Positions 41,405 through 52,853 are shown, counted from the stretch's first letter. The stretch: DNA of 64,000 nt from Isoetes taiwanensis (GCA_021234155.1 JAJEKV010000113.1:2340325-2404324); one strand, 5' to 3'. A program made the numbers and translations. The notes: generated by a model from the letters alone, not told the origin.

Positions 41405-43440
41405 TCATGGCACTCTCCTCTCGGCACTTGACACCCCGCCACTGCCACTATTGTGACGACGCCTCATCGTTTCCAGCTCACGCAACTCCTTGATAAGCAA
41501 CCCCCTACATAGACTGAGATGTGCGCATTCTTCTCTCGAAGATAACGGAATCCGCCTCACATCGATCCACGACTTGCATCCACTTTCAATCTCCTCCAAA
41601 ACAGCTGCAAGCGCCATTCCCAGGTTCTGCACAGCATAACATACACTTGTAACAGACTCCTGCGCATCCTTCAGGGCTTCCACAAAATCAAATTCCACTT
41701 TCTTCTGACAAGACTCAACGACAGATTGGTGCACCGACTCAACCTCATCCGAACTGTCGCTAATCACCACAATCTCTCGCTCACCATCGTGGACCATCCT
41801 CACGGCATCGTCCGCTGCAAGAAACAAGAAAGCATGAGACATTAGCACATAAACATTGTCATAGCAAAAAGTGAGAATGCTATATCATGCAACGTCAAAT
41901 TCATCATCATTAATGTCAAGAGGGATAAATTCTGCAAAGGGATCAGCGGGCTCTAGGGACGATCGCTGCACACCACTTCTAGTATATACAAATTCATCTC
42001 CGCCGCTTCCTCTCTCCAAGCTCTCCTCCCCATCTTCAAACACACCTGGGGTGTCCCACACTCTCTTCTTCCTCTTTCCCACGCATTCAATTGGAACCAA
42101 ACTTGGCTGAGACCCAAATAAGGCCATCCTCACGTCTTTATATGTGCACGTCTGCGGAGACAACATAATCCCCCACACAGCTTGCACCCTCTCTAGCTAT
42201 GCGTATGCAGAGTTGTTGGGTAAAACCCATGAGTTGGCCAACCTAAAGTTCCCAGTCTGCAGCATGCATCTAATAGCACGGAGGAGAGACACATCCTGGA
42301 ATTTGCCCCCATGATACGAATGCAATGCCTTCGCCATCAAGTTTCGATTGTCGAGCACCATCAACTGCTTTCTCTCTCCAACACCATAGAGAGCATACAA
42401 CCCCTTGCCTTTACTGATTTGCTCCGAGGTCACATTATGGATATGCGCTCTGAAATGCAACTTACCAATATCTTTGAGGCAGTATCCAATGATACCCTCG
42501 AAGCAATGCAATTTACTACCACGAAGGGCTTTGCACAAAATCATGGCTCCAGCGGGCTTAGAGATATTCCAACCCAAGAAATTTTTTATCCTCACATTCA
42601 AACTAGCAGGAATCTTTACATTAAAGTGCATGACCGCCTGTATATGGAGATGATTCAGGGAGGACCCTATCTCTAGAGCCACAACTCCCGCCTTGCAGCT
42701 TTCCTTCAAGAAAACTATCATTCTATCATTCAGTGCGAGAGGAACATCACATCCCCCAAACACTATGGTCACAGAAGCATCTAGGAAACATGGTCTATAG
42801 CTTCTTCTCCTCCACCACCGCCAATATCTGTACCTAGATGCTCCTCCATGAAAGTCACAACCCTCCTAGCTCTACCCCTTCCTCGCTTCCTTGCTCCACC
42901 CCTATTCATCTGCAATCGGTTGAGACGGAGCCTCCTCGTACCTCTCATACTCTCACTAATAGAAGAGAGCAATCTCACATCCGCCCTTCTACCGCCAGCC
43001 CTTTTGCATGATCCTCCTTGCCCTCTCCCCTTCCCCTTACCCCTGCTCGCACTTCCCATTCTCGCTGCAGCCACATTCGCATTAGGAACTATAGCTCCGA
43101 TCCTATCTTCAAACACAGATGGCGACACAGCTCCACAATGCTCCTTCCCATCACAGCCCCCACCAGCAGTTGCTACTCCATCCACATTACAGGCACTGCC
43201 CATGTGCTGCCCATGTGATATTCGACATCCCACCACTGCATCTCTTCTCTTTGATTTCTCTAGCCCTGCTACACTCCAGAGGACGTCTGGCAATCCAATG
43301 AATGCCAAATTCGCTGCCCTCCCTTGTTCCTGCAACGGCCACAAGCACTGCTGTGCAACATGATTCTTTGCTCCACCATTTTGTACTCTCACTTTCAGCC
43401 TCGCCTCTAAAAGGACAGCAAGTTCATGCACAAGAATCAA
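41405..43440 (-). pseudogene. HUH endonuclease (Rep-like) gene, copy 2, disabled
   Basis: Longer at the 5' side than copy 1. The N-terminal frame (42781-43440) is rich in Gly and Arg and has scattered Cys and His. A 4-base deletion near 42785 shifts the frame before the nuclease. The nuclease frame (42197-42772) contains H-L-H-I-Q (His41, His43) and G-Y-C-L-K-D (Tyr97, Lys100) and is otherwise intact where copy 1 has a stop (TGC here, TGA there). It ends at a TAG where copy 1 has TTG. The following frame (41885-42187) is acidic at its end, and the last exon (41405-41814) starts after a normal CAG acceptor and holds I-V-V-I-S-D-S-S-D-E. The lesions differ from those in copy 1, so both decayed independently after duplication. 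Confidence 0.85.
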
Positions 43441-43790
43441 AGGAGATTCAAATTCTTACCTGGTCGATCCATGGCGGCTTCCATCTTGCACAACAGCAGA
43501 ACCGGCTCCCTCCTTCTGCTCCACTGTTTTGGCATGCAAGCGGCGATTCCCAGGTGCGTTCACATGCTTTCCCAAAAAGGGATGCTGCACCCAAGCCTAA
43601 TTTCGACCATGCATGGTCGCCACCTCGCCGAATTTAGATGTTTTCTCGTTCAGCCATTTAAGCTCCTCAAAACTGCCCAAAAATACCCTTTTCCATACAA
43701 TACAATACAATACAATATTGAAATCTTACTCCAAACCACTGCCCAAAATACCCTTTCCCAACTTAAAACGAATTGGGCAAACTATATTGC

Positions 43791-43830
43791 TAAACCCGAG
43801 CATAAAGTAAGGTAAGCATTTATGCGTACC
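43791..43830. repeat. 40-bp direct repeat, left copy
   Basis: Identical to 44634-44673 (starting TAAACCCGAGCATAAAG, ending TATGCGTACC). The two copies flank the 43829-44625 structures. Confidence 0.9.
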
Positions 43831-44474
43831 TTAACGTCCTGGTCCTCATCCTTTTGCTCTAGGATTTAATCTCAACCGTTCTTTCTAAAGTGCTATATCC
43901 AGTAACAAATTGTGGACCAATTTGTTATGGCCATAACAAGCATGTTATGGCCATAACAAGCAGAATGGATCGCTGGATTTGGGGCTTGGTTCTGTGTCGC
44001 CGGATTTAGAAGGCATGGTCGATCTGCTGCCAGATAGAGTTCAGAAACAGCTCAGAAATAGCGTCATGAAGAGCTAGGACCGCATCCATTTCTTACACGG
44101 ATTTGGGGCCTGGTTCTGTCACCGGATTTAGAAGGCATGGTCGATCTGTGCCAGATAGAGACCAGAGACCGGATTTAGAAGGCGTCGTGAAGAGCTGGGG
44201 CCGCATCCTAATCTGAAGCCTGCGGATTTGCTGATGGCTGAAGCCCTGCGGATTTGCTGGTTTGCTGAAGCCCTGCGAACTTGGTTTTCCTTTCCGGCTT
44301 GGATCTGCTGTTAAACCCCAAACGGCTTGGATCACTAGAATATGCCAGATCTGCTGCCAAACCCCATGATTTGCCAGATCTGCTGCCAAACCCCATGATT
44401 TGCTGCCGGATTTGTGTCCATGTTGAAGCCAAGAAAGAACTCTGTGCAAAAGGACTCGGCCCAGGACGTTAAGG
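43829..44474. mobile_element. 646-bp element with about 29-bp imperfect TIRs
   Basis: CCTTAACGTCCTGG at 43829-43842 is the inverse of 44461-44474, and the similarity continues to TCCTTTTGC (43857; 44446) with four mismatches. The interior has a roughly 120-bp tandem duplication (43974-44085 and 44099-44205), a duplicated GTTATGGCCATAACAAGC (43924-43963) and a doubled TGCCAGATCTGCTGCC (44342-44400). No coding gene. The superfamily is not assignable; no clear target duplication. Confidence 0.65.
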
Positions 44475-44503
44475 CCGATAACGTCCTCCCCTCGGAGTTA
44501 TGG

Positions 44504-44625
44504 GCCAGGAAAATGGCCGAGTGGCCATGTGGCCAGGAAATTCCGAGGCCGTACGGCTCCGAGGCCGTACGGCAGTACGGCCGAGGAATTTCGTGGCCAC
44601 ATGGCCACGAGGCCATTTTCCTGGC
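44504..44625. repeat. 122-bp GC-rich palindrome
   Basis: GCCAGGAAAATGGCC at the left pairs with GGCCATTTTCCTGGC at the right end. Inner arms GGCCATGTGGCC/GGCCACATGGCC and GGAAATTCC/GGAATTTC also pair. The centre is a doubled GAGGCCGTACGG. It sits between the 646-bp element and the right 40-bp direct repeat. Confidence 0.85.
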
Positions 44626-44674
44626 ATATATGTTAAACCCGAGCATAAAGTAAGGTAAGCATTTATGCGTACCA

Positions 44675-47600
44675 TACACCTCCGGGGATATATGATAAGT
44701 ATCCAAGACTCAAATTTGAGACTCCAATATTGTTTACAGCATAACTTGGCATATAGAGAATTTTAATTTTACAAAGGACGACAGCACAACTTGGCATATA
44801 GAAAAATTTTGTTTTACAATGGACGACCTTATTTTGCTTAAGTTAGAGAATGCACTTTGCATCTAGCTGGCAAACAATCTCCTCAAACTTGTCAAATAAA
44901 TGTAGACAATTAACATTTTTTGTCCTTTGACAATCGTGTTTTTATAATACAACCTCATACATCCTGTACAAAGAAATTCTCAAAATGTAATGTAGAGCAG
45001 CCACAAATTAGTGTAGAGGAACCACAAATATGGACTCTTTGGCATTGGCAAATAATGTCAAAATAAATGTAGGCAACTAACAGTTTTCGTCCTCTGATAA
45101 TCATGTTGTTTGTGCAAGTTGTTAATATAATCCAAACCCAAAGCTACTATGCAAAGAAATCCTCAGAATTTCATATCTCAGTAACAACAAATATGATATG
45201 ATTTTAGGCAATGTGGTCGCATCACCATAGTTAAAAAATCACTATTTGGGGCCTAAAATTACTTGGAGCTAATGTTTACATCGATTGAAATTGTAATCTT
45301 TTTGAAATCCTAAACATTTGCAAATCTGCAGCATCAGATCAAAGATCTAAACAAATAGCCCACTCCCTTCTATCTTGGATGGCTCAAATGGGCCTCTTTT
45401 TACAGACTACCTAAATCCAATTGGCTTCCAGCGTGACACCAAAATTATGACACTAAAGTTATAATTCTGATGCATTATGCTGTTGGACACTCTTCCATCA
45501 CGCATGTGCAATGTGTTAACGTGAAATTATATGGAAGTATTTTCAATTATCTGAGGACATGCAAAGTGTTATCAAGCAAGTTCAAGCATGTAAAGAAGAA
45601 CTAATGGTTTCAAGAACATGGAAAGGAGATCTACAACTGTTTGTTGTATGCAATAATTCCTGGATGGTGTTGTCAAGCAATGCAGGTAAGAACTAATGGC
45701 TTCAAGAATATATCTTTATTTGTTGTATGTAATAGATATAAAGCGCCTAAACCCGTCTGTTTTTAGTTACAACCCCATTTATCATGGCCCCTTCAGATTT
45801 ACCCAATACTGCTACTAGCTACAAATCCTGTGTTAGGCTTAAAACCTATCCCTGGATCTGCAACCTCAGGTGAAGTCTTTTTCATAAGTTGCTAATAATT
45901 TGGTCATCAAAGTTTCCTACCCTCTTCCGGTTCAACAAAAGAAATATGCAAAGGCTACATGCTCAATATCTTGAAAATGAAAAGACTTCAGTTGAGTTCA
46001 TCAAACTTTAAAATTATTACCTGGTCCTTCTCGTCGAGTTTCCAAGGCAAATGGGGCCATCGTTGCTATGCTGTATCAGTTCCAACAGTTTTTGGTAGAA
46101 AGTGATTGGAAGACTGCTCAACATTTGAAGCTTTTCAGACTTGGTTCTATGGCAGACACTGTGCATCCACCACTCTGCTTTCTAACCTGCTACTTGACCA
46201 CATAAATGTTGCGTGTGCCCTTCCACTTGCAGCCCATTGATCGAAAAGGAATATATTTCACAACCTCACCACACAAACAACCACATTAACAATAGCCAAT
46301 TGTTATAGGTTGAATTATGAGTTAAATTTAATAGAACAACTACATTAACTGAGTTGAACATAATACAACAACTACTTAAACGATAGTTAATTGTTAATAA
46401 ACAGCTTTTGCTGGAAACAACATACCCGTAAGCTGAAACAATTGTTTTGACAATTAACAACAGTTATAAATAGGTGAGATCTGACCGGCTTTGTGTAGAA
46501 GCTGCCTTCATCCATATGATGTAGGACAGTGAGAATATGAACATGCCATCTGTCCTGAATGTGAAGATGCACGATGTTGAAGATGATCTGTATGAGGAGT
46601 TTTATGATCAGGTACAGATCTGGTAATATTTAGCATGCAGTAGTGGTAATTCATTTTTTAATCTCTTTGGAAGCTAAATTATATGACCTCTTGTTCATGC
46701 TACAATATATAGGCACCAGATTCAGCACTTAAACCAAATGGCCAAGCTAAGCCCATGGGAAGTCTCTATACTAGTGAAATTTGTGCGGATCAAAGAGCTT
46801 AAATGGAAGCCAATAAAGTGCACAGCTAAGGCAAACTATCATATTCTTTTACATTTATTTTGTTTAAGGTAATCTTGTGTATAAAAATTTCTTTTACCAC
46901 AGAGTCTGTCCCAAATAGTTTTGGTTCGCAATGGAATACAATGCAAACTAAACCTCCCTACATTTTAGATTTCAAAATTGCAGTCTTACATATTCATGAT
47001 CTTCATTAAGGCCTGCTTTTTATGCCAGCATTTTTAGAATCCATTATGAAAATAGTAAGGCTTAATAAATCTGAGGAAATCCCTTATATATATGAGGAAA
47101 TCTGCATATAGAGGCCAATCTGCATACTATTGCACCTTTAAGCCTCATCATTGCCTACTTTACCTTGCATATCTCTTATGCAAGTCTTCCCATGTATAAG
47201 TAAAGCACGATTGCCATAATCAGTGTGAAAATAGGCATTAAGCCATTACACACACTTTTGACTTGAATACAAGTAACTGGTGACTGCTGTTTATAGGGTG
47301 AATGATGGCAAATTTTTCAAGTCAAATAAACCGATGCTTATATTCCTATGTAATTAGAGGAGACTGTAAGACTTCAAAAAACTCTAAATCATGCCAAGAA
47401 AAGATATGATTATCAGAAAACCTGTACCTGCTAGTATTCTGCAAGCTTTTCTTCCTGTTAACAAAATGGAGCTAAGACCTTTAAGAAAACGTTGCACTTA
47501 ACAGATTTGGATCAGAAAGACCTTAGGTATGAGAAAATCTAACCTAGATAAACAAGAAGTGCATACCCAAATCCTCTTGCTGATTCCAATCCGCCTTCTC

Positions 47601-48113
47601 AACAAATTGATCAAAATGGAAGTCAGTAAGTAAACCAGAATGCCAATCCATATATGCTCCCAACTGGCTCTTCAAGTCTTCAATCTATCTGTCCTTACGG
47701 TAAAACCACATTTGAAACAAACAGGACTCTTCAAAAACGGCAAGACTAGCAATCACCCTATGAACTGGAGCTTTAAATATTGCAATTTTTTCTTCAAACA
47801 CCCCCAGGACTTTTCCTGTCGAATAAGGGTGTCCCAACATCAAGCATCTTTGGTTAATATCCAAAGTTATATGATTTATCTTAGTATTTCAATCTAGAAC
47901 AAACTAATAATCAGGTATGCAGGGATCTCAACCACAGTTTCAGAATATGAATTCAAAATCGTGCGGACAATAAAGTTTCTCTACCTCTTGCCCACGACTC
48001 GTGATTTTCACCATATCCGGCAAATTTTCCAGCATGCCAGCAAGAATCTGATGGGGTTTTTTCTCATCTTCTTATTGGTACTCAAAATTATTATTTGAAA
48101 TTTAAACAACATT
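44675..48113. other. Gene-poor stretch
   Basis: 3.4 kb of AT-rich DNA. A small duplication occurs at 44742-44830 (CTTGGCATATAGA...TTTTACAAWGGACGAC). A possible exon at 46541-46612 reads N-M-P-S-V-L-N-V-K-M-H-D-V-E-D-D-L-Y-E-E and ends at a CAG|GTACAG donor, but it stands alone. AT-rich inverted phrases around CAATTGTTATAGG/ACAATTGTTTTG at 46300-46450 may be a MITE relic. Nothing else is supportable. Confidence 0.45.
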
Positions 48114-48185
48114 GGGCATTTGGTCTAGTGGTATGATTCTTGCTTAGGGTGCAAGAGGTCCCGAGTTCAATTCTCGGAATGCCCC
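48114..48185 (+). tRNA. tRNA-Pro(AGG)
   Basis: 72 bases fold into a full cloverleaf. The acceptor is GGGCATT (48114-48120) with AATGCCC (48178-48184) and discriminator C. The D arm holds GTCTAGTGGTATGA (A box). The anticodon stem is CTTGC/GCAAG with loop TTAGGGT, anticodon AGG at 48146-48148. The T arm is CCGAG/CTCGG with loop TTCAATT (B box). No intron, and CCA is not encoded, as expected for a nuclear gene. The sequence is of ordinary plant tRNA-Pro type. No T-run terminator lies right at the 3' end (CAACCATG follows); the first short T stretch is about 17 bases on. Confidence 0.95.
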
Positions 48186-48383
48186 AACCATGTCACTCTT
48201 TATTTAATACACTTTCTTGAAATCGTGTAGCCAAGCGTCTCAAAGTTTTATTACACCTTTGTCTCGAAGTCTCATTACACTTTTTTGAAATTGTGCACCT
48301 CAAGTGTCTCAAAGGTTTATAACACCTTTACTTTTGTTGAAATTGCTATCAAATTACACATTCTTTAAATCGTGTACAATTAG

Positions 48384-49329
48384 TACTACAAGAAAATTAT
48401 TGCAGTGGCCAAAGCCCCACAAACATTTCTCGTAAGAAACGATAGGGCAAAATTACTGTCAAATTTCGTGTTTTTTATTTCACGCAATATTCTCCGCCGC
48501 TTGTGGAGCGGCGCCGCCCCTTCCCTGTTTGCCCTGTTCATTCCGGCATGTTGCCCCTGTTCTGGAGCTGCCATTCCGGCATGTTGCCCCTGTTCTGGAG
48601 CCCGCTATTGCACTGTTCCTTCTTGTTGCATGTTCCTTCTGGAGCCAGGTATGGCCCTATGCGAAGCTGAAACCACTGGGTTAGCCACAGCAGCTAGGCC
48701 TTACAGACCAGCAAAGAGATGGCTTAAACATCGCAGGGGAGCTACGGAAGCCGTAGCTGAAGCAGGTTTGTTGCTTTTTACTTTGTTCCGGCGAAGAAGA
48801 AGATGTCAAGAAGAGGCAACATTTAGGCATTACATTTAGCCAAAGATTTTTTCTTGTGAAAAAACTGAGGCAGGTTTCTTGATCTTCCAAAGATTTTTTC
48901 TTGTAAAAAAGTTGAGGCAGGTTTCTTGATCTTTATTTTGTTCTGGCGAAGTAGCAACTGCGAGGTTTTATCATCACAATGCGAAGCTTCTTGATCAAGG
49001 GACTCGCAAGATTGCTTCTAGATGTTTAGATTGCTCTGAATCTGGCTTAGATCAAAGTTTTCAGCTGTTTTATGTCATACCTATGCCGATAACAAGCAAA
49101 CGTTTTAAGATCTTGCGTTTTTCTTCTGCAGATATGGAATGCGAAATCATTTTATGGTGGTATTTCAATGTGAGTGTTTTTTTATTTGCATTTCGTTATC
49201 TTGAATCATGCATGAATCAAGCTATTCTTTACGGCCAAAAACTGAATAACTACAAAAACTGGTTTTCTATGGCCAAAAACTGGATAGCTACGATCTTGTT
49301 TGTAATTTCGCCCTATCGTTTATTACGTA
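48384..49329. mobile_element. CACTA-like element, second copy of the 5195 family, right end lost
   Basis: It begins TACTACAAGAAAATTATTGC, which aligns with the terminus at 5195 (first base C to T). Inside, 48431-48456 and 49302-49327 form a 26-bp inverted repeat with two mismatches (CGTAAGAAACGATAGGG), so the subterminal part of the right end survives, but the terminal TTGTAGTG does not; a small hairpin element abuts it at 49330. The interior has a 33-bp duplication (48540 and 48573, ATTCCGGCATGTTGCCCC). The 144-codon frame at 48405-48839 runs through the TIR and repeats and resembles no protein. Confidence 0.55.
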
Positions 49330-49477
49330 AGGGAAACTACTTATCTCAAAGATTCCCTCGGGAATATTCCCTCGACCCGCCCGGGCGGCGAGGGCTGGCG
49401 GCTTCGCCGCTGGCCGCCTGTCATGCGGGTCTTCTCGAAAATTTCCTCGTGGAATTTTCTCGAACTGTAGTTTCCCT
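49330..49477. mobile_element. 148-bp hairpin MITE
   Basis: AGGGAAACTAC (49330-49340) and GTAGTTTCCCT (49467-49477) are perfect ends. Imperfect pairing continues inward for about 50 bases (ACCCGC against GCGGGT), around a very GC-rich core (GGCGGCTTCGCCGC). It is contiguous with the truncated right end of the CACTA-like element. Target duplication unclear (GTA/AGTA). Confidence 0.65.
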
Positions 49478-49766
49478 AGTACTTTATCACCCCTTGTGAC
49501 AATGTGGAGTACTTGTTAAGCTATATTATGCACTAGCTTGATAGACCAAGCTATATTAGATAGTATTTTAACGTTATCCTCACGTTTATAGGTTGAGATC
49601 AGATCTCAGCCGTTGGATCAAATTCTGTTATCAGCTATAACACATTATCAACTATAACACACTAGGATGTTATGCCATCGTAGCTGCAGCACAGCCTGCA
49701 TCCTTCGCTGGATCTGAAATAAACGCTCAGATCACGTTGTTAAGGCGGATAACGCCCAGATCCCTC

Positions 49767-49882
49767 GGGTATTATGCAAAAAAAAAAAAAATGGTATGGC
49801 CAAAATATCTCGGGCTCCGCCCTCGACATTTCGGCCATACACAAAATGGCCCTCAATTTTTTTTTTTTTTTGCATAATACCC
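49767..49882. mobile_element. 116-bp hairpin MITE with long A/T arms
   Basis: GGGTATTATGCA followed by 14 As at the left, and 14 Ts followed by TGCATAATACCC at the right, are exact inverses. Inner arms (TATGGCCAAAAT / ATTTCGGCCATA) also pair. The terminal GGGTATTA resembles small plant MITEs. Confidence 0.7.
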
Positions 49883-52853
49883 TCGATCAGGGCATTATCC
49901 CTCTCATATCCTTCCTCTATAGTATTTTCATACCTCACGCATAATGAAGTTGCTCCAACTGAGTATGTGGTCCCCCTTCTCCTTTGAACCTTAAACATTA
50001 ATGAAGTTGGTAAGAAATTAAATACTTTTCTAATATGGCCACATGATCATGATATCATCCCCAACACGGTAATATTCTTCTCCCATCTTCTTAATCTTCA
50101 CTAATAGCATTTATAAAACCTTAGACATAATACAGAATGTACCTTCACTAATAAGAAACTCATTCATTTTGGAATGTACCTTCACAATACAGATAAGAAA
50201 CTAAATGTACCTTCACTAATAACATTTCTAAAACCTTAAACATAATGAAGTTGGTAAAAAACTGAAGACTATAGGTATATGATCGCGCGATCATTCCAAA
50301 TCTATCGACTCACTTACTGGTAGAGTTTTGTATGGCAGTGAGTGTGTATCAATTTGAGAGCACGAGAGATTTGAACATGCGAGTGTGTCAATTTGAGAGG
50401 ACTCGAGATTTGAACTAGCACTATTGCAATCTGTACCAAATACTTTTTCTAATATGGCCACATGATCATGATATCATTTCTAACACGGTAATATTCTTCT
50501 CCCATCTTCTTAATCTTCACTAATAGCATTTATAAAACCTTAGACATAATACAGTTGATAAGAAATTGAATGTACCTTCACTAATAACATTTCTAAAACC
50601 TAGTTTGGTTATTCCGAGATCGTTGCCGAGTACACAGCATATCTGGGCCATCGGATACCCATTTTCAAGGATTCTTCGAAGATTCTTCAAATTGAAAAAA
50701 CACTTATTTGTTCGAGAAGGGCTCGTAGTCCGATAGCACCTATCATTCGAGGTGAAGGCCATTTCGTCTCGGTAAATGCCAATAAGTTGAGAAAAAACTG
50801 AAGAATATAGGTATATGATCGGGCGATCATTCCAAAATCTATCAACTCACTTCCTGGCTAGTTTGTATGGCAGTGAGTGTGTGCCAATTTGAGAGCACTA
50901 GAGATTTGAACACGCGAGTGTGTCAATTTGAGAGGACTCTGAGATTTGAACTAAGACTACTGCCTTCTGAGATTTGAACTAACACTATTGCCTTCTGTAT
51001 GCCAAGAAAACCTGAAAAAATATAGTCATACGAGAAGAATAAAGGATTCTCATGGGGCAGTCAAGAATAAACCGAGTTGTGGATAAAAAGGTATGGAGTT
51101 GTGGGAAGCATCATAAGAAGCTGAAAGCAAGGAGAAACTAGCACATCGAATTTGATAGAAGGGTTTGATCAAATGCATCGCGATGTAAGCACCAAGCTCC
51201 GAATTTTTATCTGGTCGGTGGTCTTATGCACATTCTGCAACAATGATGTCGCTTACAAATTTGTCCGAAACAAATGCAATCTTTGATGTTCTTCATATGG
51301 CATAAGTTGTGATGTCTTTTTGGATCAAAAGAATACATAGAAGATGCATATTGTAGAAATCAATTTGAGTTATGTTTATGAAGCAGTAAACAATTCGATT
51401 TGCACATACTACGTTCCATCCCTCCCTCCTCAAACTTATCGTCTAGAGATGCTCTTCATCTACCAGTGTTTTACAGGTGTTTATTACTTTAAAGTTGCTT
51501 TTGATTAATATGCTCAAAATGGTCATACTAAGGGGGCTCCATAAATCTTGTCACAAATATGCTTAGAGAATATAGGCTAAGACCAAATGATCATATACTT
51601 CTCATCATTTGATGCATGTGCAACATTGTCCAACATTGAGAACTGCAAATTAAAATAGAATGAACTATACAACGTGAACTTTGCAACAGAAAAATTTGCA
51701 AATGTTTTAACGAGCCACAAAGAATGATATTGCCAAGACATTTTTTGTTTTAATTTTGCCTTATCGGCTATTCTATTCTCCACGCTTTCAGCTTCCTTTC
51801 TTTCCTTTCTCTGCTTTGCATTCAAATATGCGGTGGTTCAACCAACAGACTGCCCCTTTCTACCCTTCCCCTTTGCTAGATCCTACCTATTCATTCTTCC
51901 TTTGCCTCGTCGGAAGGGTTCTACCTCATAAAATCAGTAGGGGATTGAAAACTTTTGCTAGAAATTGAGCACATATCTCCAATTTTCTTAGGATGTCAGA
52001 GGTTTTTATACTGAGTGCTTCATCAAATTTCCATTTGGAATTTCTTTGTCCCTTTGGTATGCAGGGTTAGCATTGAAATGTAGCACAGGCTCATGATGCT
52101 GCTACACAAATCGAGCATATCGGAATGAAATCCAGGCTGACACAAATATCTGCTTGTAAATCCCACTATCTTACAAATTTCTCTTGTTTTAGCAGATTGC
52201 TACAAATTTCGGATCGGATTGTGTAATGCCGAAGATTTAAAGAAGCATTTCCTGGGTGGGACGATATGATGCAGAGATACAGATGTATTCAAGAAATATG
52301 CAAGGACCATACTGAGACCTAATTCAAATTGTAGCTATCGTATAAACAAAGCAAAGCAAAGCCCTTGCATATCCAACTTCTCCAACATGAAACGCTTAGT
52401 TCATGTTTAAGGTCCAGATTCGGGAGAGCCTGCAAGACGATCCCCCATGAGGACCTTGTTGTCAAACAAGCAAATCCTCAACAGGAGAGTGCCATGCGGG
52501 ATTTTGTAGCAATGAGAAGCTAGAGATAAAAATAAATGGACAAAAGAAGGAAACAGAAGAATAATATGTCGAGCTGAAAAACCTTTGAATGATCACAGAG
52601 AATACATGAGATCTCCAAAACAAGGAGGTAAGACAACAAAAGTACCAAGACTTTCTGAACCTCTAAGTCTAAGCTTCTGTTATATATATGGTACAATGGC
52701 CTAGGACCCAAAATAGCAAAAAGTATGCCATCTCAGAGTACCTAATCCCCAAACTCTTTGCTGACAGCACAGGAAAATCTGCCTAGTAACTAGAGTTATA
52801 ATTATCGTGATCCGTGCTGCATGGGAATGACGCGCCGTGGGTTCCTTATGCCA
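49883..52853. other. Gene-poor stretch with a large tandem duplication
   Basis: The main feature is the duplication at 50021-50960 (listed separately). 51000-52700 holds AT-rich DNA with short frames only (51577-51825 minus, 51756-51968 plus, 52520-52711 minus); none is recognisable. Confidence 0.45.
50021..50960. repeat. Diverged tandem duplication of about 430 bp, second copy with insert
   Basis: TTTCTAATATGGCCACATGATCATGATATCAT at about 50028 and 50450 starts two copies, which share GTATATGATCG(C/G)GCGATCATTCC and GTGTGTCAATTTGAGAGGACTC in order. The second copy holds about 190 extra bases (50600-50790). On the minus strand these read A-I-G-L-R-A-L-L-E-Q and, further on, W-P-R-Y-A-V-Y-S-A, a coding-like fragment I cannot name. 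Confidence 0.75.

Larger units (their letters stand above)
39155..43105. repeat. 4-kb tail-to-tail inverted duplication, 56-bp loop
   Basis: Arm 1 (39155-41092, plus) and arm 2 (41149-about 43105, minus) are inverted copies, diverged by perhaps a tenth by eye. The loop is 41093-41148. The inner arm ends read GGCATATTATGG...AATGG on one side and its complement on the other. Outside 39155 the similarity stops, while arm 2 continues with its 5' coding part to about 43440. DNA of this shape can extrude a cruciform, and its transcripts would form long double-stranded RNA. Confidence 0.92.

Noticed and set aside
40757-41493. Mirror-image ORFs 40757-41089 (minus) and 41218-41493 (plus) with near-identical peptides
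   Set aside because: They are antisense to the 3' ends of the two HUH copies and look conserved only because the DNA is an inverted repeat.
39350-43440. HUH genes as an integrated geminivirus or other CRESS-DNA virus
   Set aside because: No superfamily 3 helicase, no capsid gene, no viral origin nonanucleotide seen, and the spliced last exon is unlike viral Reps. A distant relationship remains possible.
46541-46612. Acidic exon (D-V-E-D-D-L-Y-E-E) with splice donor as part of a splicing-factor gene
   Set aside because: Single short tract with no neighbouring exons; recorded only in the region description.
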